Positions 61,206 to 64,000 of a stretch of DNA of 64,000 bases are shown in pieces; the first letter of the stretch is position 1; every line of letters starts with the position of its first letter. The stretch is from contig NZ_JALPRD010000010.1 of the NCBI RefSeq assembly GCF_023197165.1, positions 62,001-126,000 on the forward strand, read 5' to 3'. The DNA comes from Sphingopyxis sp. MSC1_008. GTDB taxonomy: Bacteria; Pseudomonadota; Alphaproteobacteria; Sphingomonadales; Sphingomonadaceae. Below the pieces are notes generated by a model. It saw only the letters and a program-made list of their open reading frames with translations, made no database searches and had not been told where the DNA came from. The position numbers and the translations under genes are program-made.

Positions 61206-62891
61206 ATGAAGATCCTGACCATCGTCGGCAACCGGCCGCAATTCATCAAGCTGGGCGTCACGGCGCGCCGTTTGCGCGAACTCGGCGACAAGGCGCCCTT
61301 TGCGAGCGTTGTCGTCAATACCGGTCAGCATTATGACGAGATGCTGAGCGACGTCTTTTTCACCGAGCTGGAGATCGAAGCGCCGCACTATAATCTCGGC
61401 ATGGGTTCGGGGCATATCGTCGACCAGATCGGCCGCATGATGGCGCCGCTGCGCGAGGTTTTCGACGCGGAAAGGCCCGATGCGTTGCTCGTCTATGGCG
61501 ACACCAATTCGACCGTCGCGGGGGCGCTGGTTGCGGCGCACCTTGGCGTGCCGGTGATGCATGTCGAGGGCGGCGAGCGACTTTACCGCCGCGTGGCGAT
61601 GCCCGAAGAGACGAACCGCATCGTCACCGACCATCTGTCGGACATGTGCCTCGTCAGCTCGCGCAAGGCGATGCGCTATCTGGCGCGTGAGGGTTTCGGT
61701 GCCGATCGGCTGCGCTTCGTCGGCGACCCGATGTACGATATCTTCAAGCTGTCGGGCGAGATGCTGCAAAGTCGCGAGGCGGCGCAGCCCGCCGATTTCA
61801 GGCTGACCGCGGGCGACTATGGCATCTGCACGATCCACCGCGCTGAGAATACCGACGACCGCGACACCTGCCTCGGCCTGCTCGGCGCGCTCGACGGCGC
61901 GCCGTTCCCGGTGCTGTTGCCCGCGCACCCGCGCCTGCAACACCGCTTGCAGAACTGGGGCTGGTCACCGCAGACCAATCTGCGGCTGATCGACCCGCTT
62001 GGCTATTTCGATTTCCAGTCGCTGCTGCGTCAGAGCCGGCTCGTCATCACCGATTCCGGCGGGGTCGGGCGCGAGGCTTTTTTTGCGGGCAAGCCAGCGA
62101 TCGTGCCGCTCGAAAGCAGCGCATGGATCGAAGCGGTCGAGGCGGGACTAGCGGTGATGACCGGCCGCTCGCCCGATCGACTGGCGGCGGCGCTCGCCGC
62201 GATCGCGCCGCCGGCGAACGTCACCGCGCTGGTCGAGGAAAATTTTGGCGCCGGCGACGCGGGAACGCAGATCGTGGACGAAATCGCGGCCTTCGTGACC
62301 GCACGGCAGGGCTGGGACGAAGGGGCGTGGCATCCGCTCGGCCGCTTCGAGCAATTGCCGAAGGCGGTGGACAGCGCCGCGCTGTCGCATGCGGCGTTTA
62401 CCGATGTCGCGCGCTACGCAGCCTTGAACGGCTGGCAGGCAGGTCAGCTTCTGATCGATGTGACGCGCGGTTTCGATGGCGCGCAGGATCTGCTGGCGAT
62501 CGCCAGAGCCGAAGACTTCCGCCCGACGCTGCTTCTCGATCTGGCGAGCGCCCGCTTCAATCCATTGTCGGCCGCCGCAGGCGCGCAATTCGAGGGGCTG
62601 GCGGGGCTGGCAGATTTAGCCGCGACCGATGTAGCTGGCGCCGCATTGCTTTCGCAGGCCCTCGGTCGCGAGGTTGGCGTGGCCGATCCGGCTGGTGCGA
62701 CGGCCGACCGCGATGCCCGAGGCGCACCGGTCGACCTTAATGCTGCCGCAAAAGCGGGCGCGACCCGGCTGCACGTCCAGCCGTGGCTGTGGGCGGCGAC
62801 GCCTGTCAGCCCGTTCGAATCCGCGCTGCGTCTGGTCGACGCCGACAATTGCGCGGCCCAGGCCGACCTGACACGGATCTGGCTGGTCTGA
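61206..62891 (+). CDS. wbpI: UDP-diNAcGlcA 2-epimerase (WbpI-like) with an extra C-terminal domain
   Basis: A 561-residue protein. Residues 1 to about 366 are a WbpI-type non-hydrolysing 2-epimerase: MKILTIVGNRPQFIKLG, LVYGDTNSTVAGAL, HVEGGERLYRR, TIHRAENTDDRDT and ITDSGGVGREAFFAGKPAIV. It would turn UDP-diNAcGlcA into UDP-ManNAc(3NAc)A, completing the pathway. Known WbpI proteins end near 355-370 residues; here about 195 more follow (from RQGWDEGAWHPLGRFEQLP to the stop) with an Ala-rich alpha/beta pattern I cannot place. The frame is open throughout, so this is a fusion and not a misread stop. The fused part may be a second sugar enzyme or an interaction domain. Confidence 0.9.
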   Translation: MKILTIVGNRPQFIKLGVTARRLRELGDKAPFASVVVNTGQHYDEMLSDVFFTELEIEAPHYNLGMGSGHIVDQIGRMMAPLREVFDAERPDALLVYGDTNSTVAGALVAAHLGVPVMHVEGGERLYRRVAMPEETNRIVTDHLSDMCLVSSRKAMRYLAREGFGADRLRFVGDPMYDIFKLSGEMLQSREAAQPADFRLTAGDYGICTIHRAENTDDRDTCLGLLGALDGAPFPVLLPAHPRLQHRLQNWGWSPQTNLRLIDPLGYFDFQSLLRQSRLVITDSGGVGREAFFAGKPAIVPLESSAWIEAVEAGLAVMTGRSPDRLAAALAAIAPPANVTALVEENFGAGDAGTQIVDEIAAFVTARQGWDEGAWHPLGRFEQLPKAVDSAALSHAAFTDVARYAALNGWQAGQLLIDVTRGFDGAQDLLAIARAEDFRPTLLLDLASARFNPLSAAAGAQFEGLAGLADLAATDVAGAALLSQALGREVGVADPAGATADRDARGAPVDLNAAAKAGATRLHVQPWLWAATPVSPFESALRLVDADNCAAQADLTRIWLV

Positions 62892-62897
62892 GCGGCG

Positions 62898-63479
62898 ATG
62901 GGCGCGGTCCAATTCTATCACCTCGACGGCCGCGACTGGCAGGGCGAAACGCGCCTTGCCGACGCGCGTCGGTCAGATGAGTATACCGCGTCCTTCTGGC
63001 AGCCGTCGTTCGGCACGCCGTTTCCCCCGGGGCGCCGCGATCCGCGAATCCTGAGCTATAGCGCGATGCACGCGCTCGGCATGTTCCGCAGCCGCGACTA
63101 TGCGATGGTGATGCTGCGCGACAGCGCCAGCACGATCGCGCACAGTTCGATGGTGATGCCGGGGTTTGTGCGCTTTCCCTTCATGGACGCGACGGACCTG
63201 CAGATCGGGGCGACCGAAAGCCGCCCCGAACATCGCGGCAAGGGGCTGGCGGTTCGCGCGATTGATGAGATTATCGCACGTTTCGGACGGGCGCGCGGTT
63301 ATTGGTACCTGACCGAAGCCCAGAATGAGGCGTCGGTCGCCGTGATCCGCAAGGCCGGCTTCCGTTATGCAGGAACCGGTGACAAATGCCCGCGTTTCGG
63401 TCTACGGGCTTTTGGCTTCTACGCGATCACCCATCCTGCCGACACATTTCCCCCTACGCCAGAAAGCAAGGCCCCATGA
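62898..63479 (+). CDS. GNAT-family N-acetyltransferase
   Basis: A 193-residue protein whose C-terminal half has the GNAT acetyl-CoA pyrophosphate-binding pattern: QIGATESRPEHRGKGLAVRAIDEIIA, then YWYLTEAQNEASVAVIRKAGFRYAGTG. The first 100 residues are less typical. It starts 6 nt after the epimerase stop, and its own stop overlaps the next gene's start (ATGA). The pairing with an aminotransferase suggests acetylation of a newly made amino sugar, but the substrate cannot be told from sequence. Confidence 0.85.
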   Translation: MGAVQFYHLDGRDWQGETRLADARRSDEYTASFWQPSFGTPFPPGRRDPRILSYSAMHALGMFRSRDYAMVMLRDSASTIAHSSMVMPGFVRFPFMDATDLQIGATESRPEHRGKGLAVRAIDEIIARFGRARGYWYLTEAQNEASVAVIRKAGFRYAGTGDKCPRFGLRAFGFYAITHPADTFPPTPESKAP

Positions 63480-64000
63480 CCGAACGCAACGTTCCCTTCT
63501 TCAACTATCCGGCGCTGTTCGCCGAGCGCGGCGACGAATATGTCGATACGCTGCGCGAGGTGATGGCGCGCGGTGCCTATATCATGCAGAAGGATCTGAT
63601 CCAGTTCGAGGAAGAACTGGCCGATTTCCTGGGCGCGAAGCATGTCATCGGCGTCGCCGACGGCACCGTCGCGCTGACGATGTCGCTGAAGGCGTCGGGG
63701 ATCGGCGCGGGCGACGAGGTCATCGTCTCGTCGCACACCTTTGTCGCGACCGCCGCCGCCGTGCATCATGTCGGCGCGATCCCGGTTATCTGCGACTGCC
63801 TGCCCGACAGCATGATGGACCCGGCGAGCGCCGCGAGCATGATCAGCGAAAAGACGCGCGCGATCATGCCGACGCAACTCAACGGCCGCACCAGCGACAT
63901 GAACGCGATCGGCGCGATCGCGAAGGAACATGGGCTGAAGATCGTAGAGGACAGCTGTCAGGCGCTGGGCGCTTCGTTCGGCGGCACCAAGGCGGGATTG
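63476..64000 (+). CDS. DegT/DnrJ/EryC1/StrS sugar aminotransferase, 3' truncated by window
   Basis: The first 175 residues of a second PLP-dependent sugar aminotransferase, starting MTERNVPFFNYPALFAERGD. Motifs: VIGVADGTVALTMSLKASGIGAGDEVIVSSHTFVATAAAV and KIVEDSCQALGASFGG (PLP-binding Asp); the Schiff-base Lys lies beyond the window edge. It differs from WbpE in sequence. Coupled to the GNAT gene, it could aminate the 4-keto sugar made by the WbpM-like dehydratase. Confidence 0.88.
   Translation, partial: MTERNVPFFNYPALFAERGDEYVDTLREVMARGAYIMQKDLIQFEEELADFLGAKHVIGVADGTVALTMSLKASGIGAGDEVIVSSHTFVATAAAVHHVGAIPVICDCLPDSMMDPASAASMISEKTRAIMPTQLNGRTSDMNAIGAIAKEHGLKIVEDSCQALGASFGGTKAGL

Noticed and set aside
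1-64000. tRNA or rRNA genes, and an island attachment site in a tRNA
   Set aside because: I scanned for T-arm-like GGTTCGA motifs with matching stems and found none convincing.

Overview
The window reads as chromosome of a GC-rich alphaproteobacterium of the Sphingomonadales, most like Sphingopyxis or a near relative. That rests on protein-level resemblance of the housekeeping genes (ftsH, tilS, cpoB, a rodZ-like gene, hslVU), on the sphingomonad style of the lasso-peptide locus, and on the exopolysaccharide genes. No rRNA, tRNA or CRISPR array was seen.

Layout: 1-5.9 kb holds core genes on the minus strand (a DUF3800-like start, a DUF11-like exported protein, ftsH, tilS, cpoB, rodZ-like). 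6.1-7.9 kb is mobile debris: an apparently intact ISL3-family transposase and a frameshifted IS5-type transposase remnant. 8.0-18.9 kb is a complete lasso-peptide locus: a 46-residue precursor missed by ordinary gene size cut-offs, the B protein (leader recognition plus protease), the C cyclase, and, transcribed convergently, an Atxe2-like isopeptidase, a TonB-dependent receptor with an STN signalling domain, a FecR anti-sigma factor, a FecI-type sigma factor and a GntR regulator. Together they form a make / take up / sense / linearise circuit. 19-24.8 kb is a decayed integrative island: an integrase fragment, a sigma-region-4-like small protein, a nucleotidyltransferase-HEPN fusion, a run of four hairpins, a relaxase-like protein, conserved hypotheticals and an orphan Xre/MbcA/ParS antitoxin.

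24.8-30 kb returns to core metabolism (hslU, hslV, a manA-like gene, wecC, wecB). 30.3-46.5 kb is a type I secretion locus: an HlyB-like ABC exporter and an HlyD-like adaptor flanked by three giant RTX proteins (1454, 962 and 1590 residues). Their front ends differ (FG-GAP repeats plus duplicated transglutaminase domains; a beta-helix; ELWxxDGT repeats), but they share a Trp-rich 79-residue RTX module and a common C-terminal region. A 529-bp stretch is identical in the first two.

46.8-64 kb is an exopolysaccharide / O-antigen-type cluster: a metallophosphatase, a WbpM-like dehydratase, an O-antigen ligase/polymerase, a Wza-like export lipoprotein, a tyrosine autokinase, and a full wbpB-D-A-E-I set for UDP-ManNAc(3NAc)A, followed by a GNAT acetyltransferase and a truncated sugar aminotransferase at the window edge. 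The wecB/wecC pair could add ManNAcA. The likely overall theme is building and decorating the cell surface, secreting large calcium-binding proteins, and making a lasso peptide.
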